Assembly: GCA_034927285.1 (NCBI GenBank)
Contig: JAYFQF010000024.1
Location: 1-64,000, forward strand
Source: JAYFQF01 sp034927285
GTDB taxonomy: Bacteria > Bacillota > Peptococcia > DRI-13 > UBA5745
Length of the DNA: 64,000 nt
Direction of reading: 5' to 3'
Shown: positions 1 to 7,451 of the stretch, in pieces
Layout: every line of letters begins with the position of its first letter
Position numbering within the stretch: the stretch's first letter is position 1
Translations under genes and position numbers: made by a program
Notes under the pieces: generated by a model
Database searches by the model: none
Told to the model about the DNA's origin: nothing
The model's input: the letters and a program-made list of their open reading frames with translations, nothing else

Positions 1-50
1 TGAATTTGCATCTGACGATGCTGAACTCATTTTAGTGGCTATCCTGTCAA

Positions 51-138
51 TGCACCATGGCTGCGGTGACCTTGCACCACTTTAGCGGTTTGGCTGCACC
101 ATTCGTGCGGTCTACACGCACCGTTTCAGGCGGCGTAT
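51..138. repeat. 22-bp tandem repeats, possible insertion sequence end
   Basis: TGCACCA occurs at 51, 73 and 95 and GCGGT at 63, 85 and 107, so three units have an exact 22-bp period. A fourth, degenerate unit (CGCACCG at 117) follows. No convincing gene covers them. Multiple short repeats of about 20 bp near the ends are typical of IS21-family elements, so this may be the end of an element lying mostly left of the window. That link is inference, because no transposase is visible here. Confidence 0.45.
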
Positions 139-198
139 TCAGCCGACACCTTGTTTTGCCGTTTTATAAATCCCAGAATGTTTTCATGACCGATGGAA

Positions 199-242
199 AA
201 AGCAGCCGGCCAGCTCTGGATCAGATGCTTATCGGCTGCTTT
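199..242. terminator. Hairpin, possible terminator of the YheO-like gene
   Basis: AAAGCAGCCG (199-208) and CGGCTGCTTT (233-242) form a perfect 10-bp inverted repeat around a 24-nt loop. It lies about 60 bp past the stop of the leftward regulator gene. On the minus strand the stem is followed by TTTTCC, a weak U tract, so termination is plausible but not certain. Apart from this hairpin and the repeats at 51-138, I see nothing in 1-303. Confidence 0.4.
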
Positions 243-303
243 ATCAAATTTTAACGGCAGGTCCGTCAGGATTATGCAATGAACCGGCGGGTTTTTAAAA
301 AGA

Positions 304-1005
304 CTATTCCTTTTTCGCTTTACTTAAATAACGGTACACGCTGGCCTGAGAACAGGCTAGCCGTTCAGTGGCGTATTGCACCGCCCCCTTCAGCCGGAAC
401 ATCCCCCGCTCGTTGAGCTGGGCAATGAACTGGGTCCGCTCATCCTGGGTCAGCCGGTCTAAAGGAACACTGATAGTACCGGCCACTTCGTCAAAGATCT
501 CCTTCACCATACCGCCTACGTCGTTATAAATATTCTCCGAGGGCGGATCGCCGGGACGGCCCGGCCGGACGGCGGGCTGAGCCTGGGCAGGGACAGGGAA
601 GTAGTGATGGTGGACGAAGTCGTCGGGGTGTATCAGCTTCAGAATACTGTCGCTGAGGGCGTGGAAACGGCTGTCGTCAAAATTGATGCACAACAGGCCT
701 GCCGGGACACCGTCGTTGTCCTTGATAAACAGGGTGGAGGAACGGACGACTTTTCCACTGGACAGCAAACTGGTGTAATTCAAGTTGTAATCCCGGTCCT
801 GGTACTGCTTTTGGGAGAGCAGTTTTTGGCCGGTGCTGGTCAGGGGGCTGCCTACGGTACGACCGCTGATACGGCCGTTGGCGATGGCTACGATGGTGCT
901 GTTTTCCGGTTCCAGATCATAGAGGGTCACCTCATAATCCGGCCCCAGGGCCTGACCCAAAAAATCTACCAGTACGGAATAGCGGCGAATCATTTCCTCG
1001 GTCAT
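304..1005 (-). CDS. YheO-like PAS / helix-turn-helix transcriptional regulator
   Basis: A 233-residue regulator of the YheO/DauR-like family. Residues about 5-125 form a YheO-type PAS-like domain with the family pattern GPDYEVTLYDL, the NG-x-I-x-GRTVGSPLT segment and VVRSSTLFIKD. Residues about 180-233 form the C-terminal helix-turn-helix that ends in TERLACSQASVYRYL. AAGGAGG lies 9 nt before the ATG, which supports this start. It is divergent from the lyase gene at 1466, and the shared intergenic DNA has GATAA/TTATC dyads, so control of the lyase and its transporter is the natural inference. A paralogue lies at 35678 beside the purine genes. The ligand is unknown; family members sense amino acids or related compounds. 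Confidence 0.85.
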   Translation of the reverse strand: MTEEMIRRYSVLVDFLGQALGPDYEVTLYDLEPENSTIVAIANGRISGRTVGSPLTSTGQKLLSQKQYQDRDYNLNYTSLLSSGKVVRSSTLFIKDNDGVPAGLLCINFDDSRFHALSDSILKLIHPDDFVHHHYFPVPAQAQPAVRPGRPGDPPSENIYNDVGGMVKEIFDEVAGTISVPLDRLTQDERTQFIAQLNERGMFRLKGAVQYATERLACSQASVYRYLSKAKKE

Positions 1006-1093
1006 CCTGCAGTCCCTCCTTGTTCGTCGCCTGAATTCAAGGCCATCTTAACATAACTTCTTCCCCGGCGCAACGATAATTCTCAAAAGGCAG

Positions 1094-1251
1094 GATAAAT
1101 TATCATCATAATAAAAAACAGCTTGGCAGAGAGAAGAGGAAAGATTGCGCAAATTGGCTTGTACAATGGGTATTTGTAAATTTTTTTCGCAATTCATATT
1201 GACATAATTTTATCGTATTGATAAAATATTATTAATTCAATAAATTATCAT
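1094..1251. promoter_or_regulatory. Dyad operators in the divergent intergenic region
   Basis: Three related dyads share the half-site GATAA/TTATC: GATAAaTTATC at 1094-1104, ATTTTATC-5-GATAAAAT at 1207-1227, and ATAAaTTAT at 1240-1248. ATAAATTATCAT is also an exact 12-bp direct repeat (1095-1106 and 1240-1251). The middle dyad sits between the -35 and -10 of the lyase promoter, where a bound repressor would block it. The YheO-like protein encoded alongside is the likely ligand, by inference. The rest of 1006-1465 holds only leader sequence. Confidence 0.5.
1199..1227 (+). promoter_or_regulatory. Sigma-70 type promoter of the lyase gene
   Basis: TTGACA at 1199-1204 and TAAAAT at 1222-1227 are separated by 17 bp, a near-consensus promoter. 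Transcription would begin near 1234, giving a leader of about 230 nt before the lyase start, unusually long for a simple promoter and typical of attenuated genes. Confidence 0.65.
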
Positions 1252-1277
1252 TGGGATGCGAGGTGGTGAATTCAAAC

Positions 1278-1361
1278 ATGCAGCATGAACCCGCCAGGTA
1301 TGGCCGGCAGGTATGGATTGCATCGCAGCTGTGTAATTCCCGGGGTTCGGGACTCATTTGA
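1278..1361 (+). CDS. Possible 27-residue leader peptide upstream of the lyase
   Basis: A short frame inside the lyase leader runs from ATG 1278 to TGA 1361, with GAGGTGG ending 11 nt before the ATG. It encodes 27 residues with a single Trp at position 13. The tnaC leaders of tryptophanase operons are of similar size (about 24 residues) with one critical Trp near the middle, so a TnaC-like attenuator role is possible. It lacks the Asp/Pro residues important in E. coli TnaC, and the evidence is position, ribosome binding site and the Trp only. Confidence 0.3.
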   Translation: MQHEPARYGRQVWIASQLCNSRGSGLI

Positions 1362-1465
1362 GAAAGGTACTGTCCGCCAGTCGCCCGGGCCGGTTGAAAA
1401 CCGCCCCCGATGACCGGGGTATCCTCTAAAAAAGGCGCTCTGCGCCAAATAATGGAGGTAATTGT

Positions 1466-3094
1466 ATGGAATACCCGCTGAATGTCAAGACTCCCCGTTC
1501 CTACTCCTACGTCAAGCGAAACATCCCCCAGGTTACCGTTGAACAGCGCCAGCGCGCCCTGGCCGCCACCCACTATAACGAGTTCGCCTTCCCCGCCGGG
1601 ATGCTGACAGTGGATATGCTGTCCGATTCCGGCACCACCGCCATGACCGACGTGCAGTGGAGCGCCATGTTCCTGGGCGATGAGTCCTACGGCCGAAACA
1701 AGGGCTACTACGTCCTTTTGGATGCCCTGCGGGACGTGTTCGAGCGGGGGGACAGCCAAAAACGCATCATTGACCTGGTCCGCACCAACTGCACCGACAT
1801 CGAGAAAATGATGGACGAGATGTACCTTTGCGAGTACGAGGGCGGCTTGTTCAACGGCGGCGCCGCCCAGATGGAGCGGCCTAACACTTTTATCATGCCC
1901 CAGGGCCGGGCCGCCGAGTCGGTACTCTTTGCCATCGTCTCCAAGGTTCTGAACCAACGGCATCCCGGCAAGAATTTCACCATCCCCTCCAACGGCCACT
2001 TTGATACCACCGAAGGCAATATCAAGCAGATGGGTTCCACCCCCCGCAACCTGTTCAACAAGGCCCTGCTGTGGGAAGTCCCCCAGGGCGGCAAGTATGA
2101 GAAGAACCCTTTCAAGGGCAACATGGACACCGAGAAACTGGAAGCCTTGATTCAGGAAGCAGGACCTGAGAATGTCCCTCTGGTTTATACCACAATAACC
2201 AATAATACCGTCTGCGGCCAGCCCGTCTCCATGGCCAACCTGCGGGCTTCCGGCGCAATCGCCCACAAGTATGGCATCCCCTTCATGCTGGACGCCGCCC
2301 GCTGGGCGGAAAACGCCTATTTTATTAAAACTAATGAAGAGGGCTACGCCGACAAGTCCATCGCCGAGATCGCCAGAGAGATGTTCTCCTACTGCGACGG
2401 CTTCACCGCCTCCCTGAAAAAGGACGGCCACGCCAACATGGGCGGCATCCTGGCCTTCCGGGACAAGGGCTATTTCTGGAAGAACTTCTCCGACTTCGAT
2501 GCCGAAGGCAATGTGACCACCGATGTGGGCATCCTGCTGAAGGTGAAGCAGATTTCTTCCTACGGCAACGACTCTTACGGCGGCATGTCCGGCCGGGATA
2601 TCATGGCTCTGGCCGCCGGCCTGTATGAGTGCTGCGAATTCCACTATCTGGAGGAGCGGGTCTCCCAGTGCGAGTACCTGGCTCAGGGTTTTTACAAAAA
2701 CGGGATCAAGGGTGTGGTTCTGCCTGCCGGCGGCCACGGCGTATACATCAATATGGATGAATTCTTCGACGGCAAGCGGAGTCACGAAACCTTCGCCGGC
2801 GAAGGCTTCAGCCTGGAACTCATCCGCCGCTACGGCATTCGCGTGTCCGAACTGGGCGACTACTCCATGGAGTACGATCTGAAGACTCCCGAACAGCAGG
2901 CCGAGGTCTGCAACGTGGTCCGCTTTGCCATCAACCGCAGCCAGTTGAGCCAGGAGCACCTGGACTATGTCATTGCCGCCGTCACCGAGTTGTATAAAGA
3001 CCGGGAGAGCATTCCCAACATGAGGATCACCATGGGCCACAATCTGCCCATGCGCCATTTCCACGCTTTCCTGGAACCCTATCCCAATAAGTAA
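1466..3094 (+). CDS. Tryptophanase / tyrosine phenol-lyase family beta-eliminating lyase
   Basis: A 542-residue PLP enzyme of the tryptophanase/tyrosine phenol-lyase family, which splits aromatic amino acids to indole or phenol plus pyruvate and ammonia. Family signatures are SDSGTTAMTDVQW near residue 50, GDESYG, GQPVSMANLRA, MLDAARWAENAYFIK and the PLP lysine in SLKKDG (Lys319). AGGAGG-like TGGAGG precedes the ATG. It is about 70 residues longer than E. coli TnaA (471); an extra segment of roughly 50 residues lies at about 100-150, and the usual THQGRGAE is replaced by MPQGRAAE. I therefore call the family, not the substrate. The downstream NSS transporter fits an amino-acid uptake and cleavage pair. 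A leader with a possible peptide and dyad operators precedes it. Confidence 0.85.
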   Translation: MEYPLNVKTPRSYSYVKRNIPQVTVEQRQRALAATHYNEFAFPAGMLTVDMLSDSGTTAMTDVQWSAMFLGDESYGRNKGYYVLLDALRDVFERGDSQKRIIDLVRTNCTDIEKMMDEMYLCEYEGGLFNGGAAQMERPNTFIMPQGRAAESVLFAIVSKVLNQRHPGKNFTIPSNGHFDTTEGNIKQMGSTPRNLFNKALLWEVPQGGKYEKNPFKGNMDTEKLEALIQEAGPENVPLVYTTITNNTVCGQPVSMANLRASGAIAHKYGIPFMLDAARWAENAYFIKTNEEGYADKSIAEIAREMFSYCDGFTASLKKDGHANMGGILAFRDKGYFWKNFSDFDAEGNVTTDVGILLKVKQISSYGNDSYGGMSGRDIMALAAGLYECCEFHYLEERVSQCEYLAQGFYKNGIKGVVLPAGGHGVYINMDEFFDGKRSHETFAGEGFSLELIRRYGIRVSELGDYSMEYDLKTPEQQAEVCNVVRFAINRSQLSQEHLDYVIAAVTELYKDRESIPNMRITMGHNLPMRHFHAFLEPYPNK

Positions 3095-3176
3095 ATCCAG
3101 GGCCCTTCTTCCCTGGAACGCCAGGGAGTTACCGCCGCCCCGCCAACGATCTGATTCTCCTCATCGCATTTACCCG

Positions 3177-3207
3177 GCGGCCTTTTCGGTGAGGCCGGAA
3201 AGGCCGC
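3177..3207 (+). terminator. Strong hairpin between lyase and transporter
   Basis: GCGGCCTTT (3177-3185) pairs with AAAGGCCGC (3199-3207) and the stem extends inward through CGG/CCG. A pyrimidine-rich run follows, not a pure U tract. It may be a partial terminator or mRNA stabiliser separating the lyase and transporter messages. Confidence 0.4.
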
Positions 3208-3296
3208 TCCCTTCTTCTGCAAAGCCATCCACTGCAGCTCCGGATCAATAAGTGAATCAACCCGTGTGATTGAATGATAGAACGGAGGAAAGAATT

Positions 3297-4573
3297 ATGG
3301 CTCATGACAAAACTGTGGAAAAGCGCGACGGATTTACCAGCAAATGGGGCTTCATCCTGGCTTGCATCGGCTCCGCCGTAGGTATGGGCAATATCTGGCG
3401 CTTTCCCGTCATGGTATCCACCTTCGGCGGTCTGACCTTCCTGATTCCTTATTTCATCTTCGTCATTCTGATCGGCGCCTCGGGCGTCATCGGCGAAATG
3501 GCTCTGGGCCGGGCCGCCGGTGCCGGCCCCATCGGCGCCTTCGGCATGTGTACCGAGATACGTACCGGCAAGAAGAAGACCGGCGAGACCATCGGCATGA
3601 TTCCCATTTTGGGCTCCCTGGCCCTGGCCATCGGCTACTCCGTGGTCATGGGCTGGATCTTCAAGTATACCTTCTTGTCCTTCAGCGGCGGCCTTACCGC
3701 TATGGGCCAGAATATGGAGGTCATCGGCGGTACCTTTGGGGCCACCGCCGGCGCCTGGGGCGCCAACCTCTGGATCGTGATCGCCCTGGCGGTCAGCTTC
3801 ATCATCATGTCCATGGGTATCGCAGGGGGTATTGAGAAGGCCAATAAGGTCATGATGCCCGCCCTGTTTTTTCTCTTCGTATGCCTGGGCATCTATATCT
3901 TCACCCTGCCCGGCGCCACCAACGGCTACAAGTACATCTTCACCCTGGATCCCGCCGGCCTGGCCAGCCCCAAGCTGTGGATATTCGCCTTCGGTCAGGC
4001 CTTTTTCTCCCTGTCCGTAGCGGGCAACGGCACCGTGATTTACGGTTCCTACCTGAGCAAAACGGAAGATATCCCAAACTCCGCCCGCAACGTAGCCTTC
4101 TTTGACACTTTGGCCGCCCTGCTGGCCGCCTTCGTCATTATCCCCTCCATGGCGGTGGGCGGCGCCGAGCTGTCATCTGCATCATCTTCTTTGTCTGCGT
4201 GCTCTTTGCCGGCGTCACCTCTCTCATCAATCTGTATGAGGCCCCCATCGCCGCCCTGCAGGAGAAATTCCGCATGAAACGGATGCCCGCCGTGGCCGTG
4301 ATCCATGTGGCGGGCTGCGTAGTGGCCCTGTGCATCCAGGCCATCACCTCCCAGTGGATGGACGTGGTCTCCATCTATATCTGCCCCCTGGGCGCCCTGC
4401 TGGCCGGCATCATGTTCTTCTGGGTAGCAGGCAAAGAGTTCGTGCTTAAAAGCGTCAACCAGGGCGCACCCAAGCCTGTGGGCAATTGGTTATATCCTCT
4501 TGCCAAGTACGTCTACTGCGCCTGCGCCCTCATCGCTCTGATCGCCGGCTCCTATTACGGCGGTATCGGTTAA
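3297..4573 (+). pseudogene. NSS-family sodium-dependent amino-acid transporter, frameshifted with internal deletion
   Basis: A neurotransmitter:sodium symporter family protein; bacterial relatives beside tryptophanase or tyrosine lyase genes import tryptophan or tyrosine with Na+. ATG 3297 has GGAGG 6-10 nt upstream; the frame could extend to TTG 3270 but lacks a site there. The N-terminal signature WGFILACIGSAVGMGNIWRFP is present (residues about 12-32) and about seven membrane segments follow. Near 4172 the frame breaks: after VGGAEL the sequence jumps to the +1 frame, VICIIFFVCVLFAGVTSL, which continues to the stop at 4573. In relatives about 30 residues (a GPGL-x-F-x-x-LP loop) lie between these parts, so both a deletion and a frameshift are implied. 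An assembly error is possible. As written, no intact transporter is made. Confidence 0.7.
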
Positions 4574-4651
4574 CCTTCGCATAACCACAAGCCAAACCGG
4601 CACCGGAAGACGGGCCGGGGCAGAATCTGTCAGCGTTCATCGGAATAAATT

Positions 4652-4712
4652 GGGGGGCTGTCGCCAAACGTTAATTTGAAAACGCAGAGCGGCAGGCCCC
4701 CTTTATCGGTCT
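4652..4712 (+). terminator. Terminator hairpin after the transporter
   Basis: GGGGGCTGTCGC at about 4653-4664 pairs imperfectly with GCGGCAGGCCCCC at about 4689-4701, followed by TTTATCGGTCTTTT. It sits between the convergent transporter gene and blaR1 fragment and could serve both strands. Confidence 0.55.
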
Positions 4713-4726
4713 TTTCTTATGCTATC

Positions 4727-5182
4727 TTATGAGGAAGTATCTTCCTCAAAACTGTTTTTGTCTATATCCCATATATAATGAATCGTTGCCGTTTCGCCTG
4801 TGGCGTTGTTGTAAAATTGCGCATAAAACCCGAAGCCCTTATCCTTATTGAATTTAACTGAAAAATCATGGCCGGAATGGGCGAACCCTTCACCGCTGAT
4901 TCTTTTCACCGTTCCATCCGGCATAATCGTATACACCTGATAGATGTTCATGCTGCTCGATCCCCATTGCCCGATGGAAAAGTCCGGGTTTCTGTCCCTG
5001 TTATAATCATCAAACAGCAGGTTAAACTTCCCGGCAAAATTCGCCGGCTGACCGTCCTCTGCAGCATCGGTCCTGGAGATTAGCTTTCCGTCAGAATCAA
5101 AAACCTGAATTTCATAGCTCCCCTGATAATTTTCAGGATAAATGCCGCCGCCGGCGCCGGCATATCCTTCATCTGATGGTGT
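4727..5182 (-). pseudogene. 3' part of split blaR1-like M56 gene (C-terminal domain)
   Basis: This fragment encodes the last 150 residues (CCA at 5179 onward) of a clostridial BlaR1/M56 protein. It contains the C-terminal domain typical of the group: GGGIYPENYQGSYEIQVF, FDDYNRDRNPDF, QWGSSSMNIYQVY and a final NNATGETATIHYIWD. It has no ribosome binding site or sensible start of its own, because the first in-frame codons belong to the BREX element. The N-terminal 365 residues are at 23019-24113, in the same orientation. Joining the two at the shared ACA codon gives an uninterrupted 515-residue frame. Insertion of the island therefore separated the sensor-like C-terminal domain from the membrane peptidase. 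Confidence 0.88.
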
Positions 5183-5197
5183 CAAGTAGGGACGTAA
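5173..5197. other. Attachment site attL of the BREX element
   Basis: Left junction. Plus-strand host DNA ending ATGG (5176-5179) meets the shared core TGT (5180-5182), then element DNA CAAGTAGGGACGTAA. GGACGTAA (5190-5197) is one arm of the reconstructed attP dyad. The other arm, TTAAGTCC, is at the right junction. Confidence 0.7.
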
Positions 5198-5308
5198 GAA
5201 AAAATGTAAATTCTTTGAATTCCCTGTACTTTTTTATCGGAAGATATGCCTCATGGGTAAAAAAAGGGCGGCAATTCCATTCTACAGACTTGGCTCCTTT
5301 TCTAGACT

Positions 5309-5328
5309 GAAAAAGCCGCGGCTTCATT
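5309..5328 (-). terminator. Weak terminator candidate after brxL
   Basis: The palindrome AAGCCGCGGCTT (5314-5325) followed on the minus strand by TTTTTC lies about 35 nt past the brxL stop. The loop is very small, so the call is tentative. The rest of 5183-5358 shows nothing else apart from the attachment site. Confidence 0.3.
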
Positions 5329-5358
5329 TCTTAAAACTTATAGATCGAATTTTAGTGG

Positions 5359-7434
5359 TCATTCAATCCCCAATGCCTTAAAAACAGCATCTTCTGGGCT
5401 GGTGTAGAAGGAAGTCTGAAACTTAGCAAACAGATCAGCTGGAACAGTTGCTATATCGCTTGCGGATGACATAGGAAGCAATATCTTTTTTGCGCCGGCA
5501 TCAAAACACACTTGAAGGGTATTGGCGAGTTCTTCGACCTTACTGATTGTACCGCCAATACTCATGTTTCCCAACACGCACATTTGCGACTGAACTGGTT
5601 TTCGCAGGGAAGCGCCGCATAGAGCAACAAAGGCACACAGTGCCAGCTCCGACGTTGTACCTAAGCCTTGGCAATCAGCGATGTGCATAAGGTAATTATT
5701 AGTATCAATACTGATGGAACCGCTGATCAACTTCTTATTTGCCTTAAAGTAGTTCTGCGCGGTTTTCAGGTTTTCCTTGGCCTCACGGTCATATCCGATG
5801 CCAGTTACTTCAAATTTGCCGTTGCCACCCACAACCTCGGTTTCCAGCTTGTAGACTCCCAGCATTCCGGTATCTCCACGCGCCACGGTGTAAACATGAC
5901 CTGGTTTGCCTTGACCATCAGGAATCAGCTTGCCGGATCCCTGCTCCGGAATTGATACAAAGTGCTCCTCGAAGCTGTCGTTATCTAAATAGGAAAAATG
6001 GACATCATAGAATTCCATTCCGCCGATTTTTTTAAGCTGTTCTTTAACCCGACGCCGTCCTTCCAGCGCATATTCCAGTATCTCAGCCACATCATTTTTT
6101 TTAAACTCACCATGGGGATATAACAGCTTGATCATACCCGACACGGTCTTTCGCACAGCGATCACATCACGCTGGTTGAGGTCGCCACCCAACCGGAAAT
6201 ACTGCTCTATCGCATCGCCATAGTTCCGCTTACGCATTTCCCGGAAAAATTCGGCCAGGTAATCAGAGATGAAGCCATATTCATTGGTGAAATATTCAGG
6301 GCGCATTTTGGGGATTTCCCAGCCAGGCAAATAATAATGGATTCTGTCAAAGAATGCGCTGTCATAGGCCATTGCTTCGGGAAATGGCTCAAACAAATGA
6401 GAGGTTTTCAGCAGCACATCCACGCTTTGATTGATATTTCCAATAAACACCATGGATGCGTTTGCGCTTTTTTCCTCTTTGCCCCTCGCAAAAGATCCAG
6501 ACGCCATATAGTCCTTCATGATCTGGATGCCGTCTTTATCCTTAAAGGTGATGCCAGCCACTTCATCGAAAGCCACGCAATCCCACATACCTACAAGCCC
6601 AATAGCCCGGCTTGCCATATTGTAAAACAGGTTGGCAACGGTAGTCTGTCCTCCGGAAACCAGGATGGAATTGGGGGAAATCTCCTTATAAATATGAGAT
6701 TTACCAGTGCCCCGCGGACCCAGTTCACATAGGTTGTAGTTATTTTCTACCAGCGGAATCATACGGGCCAGCAGGTGCCACTTTGTTCTGTCGTTGAATT
6801 GGGTCGGTTCCATGCCAACGCTTCGGAGCATAACGTCAATCCATTGCTCCTTGGTAAAGTGTTTCCTGCCGTCGAAAAATTCCTGCATATCCATGTGGGG
6901 AAGCTGAATCGGCGTCAGCTCCTCAATCTCAAATGGACTGACTCGATTTTTCTTGCTGGCCTTGGGCGCATCGGTATCAAACTCGTCATAACGGTCTTCT
7001 AAACGGTTGTAATTCATGCGTAGAATACACCAAATACCACCAGCCAGCAACTTTTCATATTGCTTGACATAAGTATCAGCCACCAAGACGTTTTTAAGCC
7101 CCAAGTTTGAAAACGTCGCACGGTAGGAATCACTGTCTGGGTCAAGTTTAGCCTCAATTTTGTCAATAACCGTATAACTACCCATTTCACGGATTTTAGA
7201 TTTAGTCTGTTCTGCCTCATCCGGACGCACAAAATTATCTGCCAGTATATCTTTGACCCTCTGTACGCCTTGTTCTATGCTATCCTCATCATCAGTGGCA
7301 CAATACATCCCTAGCAGATATTCCAATACATACACCGGGACATTAGCGCCTTCTTTTATTCTTTTTGTGAGATCTTTACGGACAATTTTGCCCGCAAAGT
7401 ATTCCTGCAATATAGCGTTTAGATTTTCGTCCAT
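5359..7434 (-). CDS. brxL: BrxL, Lon-like AAA+ protease of BREX type 1
   Basis: A 691-residue BrxL, the last gene of the BREX operon. In type 1 BREX it is a DNA-binding AAA+ protein with a Lon-like C-terminal domain that is needed for phage exclusion. The N-terminal third is the BrxL-specific region (FAGKIVRKDLTKRIKEG; WCILRMNY). A Walker A motif, GPRGTGKSH, is at about residue 237, followed by SGGQTTVANLFYNM and a Walker B-like VAFDEVAG. The C-terminal Lon-like domain has LGTTSELALCAFVAL near residue 593 and GNMSIGGTISKVEELANTL, where the Ser and Lys could form the catalytic dyad. Length is normal for the family. It lies 17 nt after pglZ and is co-transcribed with it. Confidence 0.95.
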   Translation of the reverse strand: MDENLNAILQEYFAGKIVRKDLTKRIKEGANVPVYVLEYLLGMYCATDDEDSIEQGVQRVKDILADNFVRPDEAEQTKSKIREMGSYTVIDKIEAKLDPDSDSYRATFSNLGLKNVLVADTYVKQYEKLLAGGIWCILRMNYNRLEDRYDEFDTDAPKASKKNRVSPFEIEELTPIQLPHMDMQEFFDGRKHFTKEQWIDVMLRSVGMEPTQFNDRTKWHLLARMIPLVENNYNLCELGPRGTGKSHIYKEISPNSILVSGGQTTVANLFYNMASRAIGLVGMWDCVAFDEVAGITFKDKDGIQIMKDYMASGSFARGKEEKSANASMVFIGNINQSVDVLLKTSHLFEPFPEAMAYDSAFFDRIHYYLPGWEIPKMRPEYFTNEYGFISDYLAEFFREMRKRNYGDAIEQYFRLGGDLNQRDVIAVRKTVSGMIKLLYPHGEFKKNDVAEILEYALEGRRRVKEQLKKIGGMEFYDVHFSYLDNDSFEEHFVSIPEQGSGKLIPDGQGKPGHVYTVARGDTGMLGVYKLETEVVGGNGKFEVTGIGYDREAKENLKTAQNYFKANKKLISGSISIDTNNYLMHIADCQGLGTTSELALCAFVALCGASLRKPVQSQMCVLGNMSIGGTISKVEELANTLQVCFDAGAKKILLPMSSASDIATVPADLFAKFQTSFYTSPEDAVFKALGIE

Positions 7435-7451
7435 AGCTGAACCCTGCCTCC

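Noticed and set aside
57..254. 65-codon plus-strand frame at the left edge
   Set aside because: It reads through the 22-bp repeats and a hairpin, with no ribosome site.
1232..3064. 610-codon open frame antisense to the lyase gene
   Set aside because: It mirrors a clearly conserved enzyme, has no ribosome site or family match, and is a usual by-product of GC-rich third positions.
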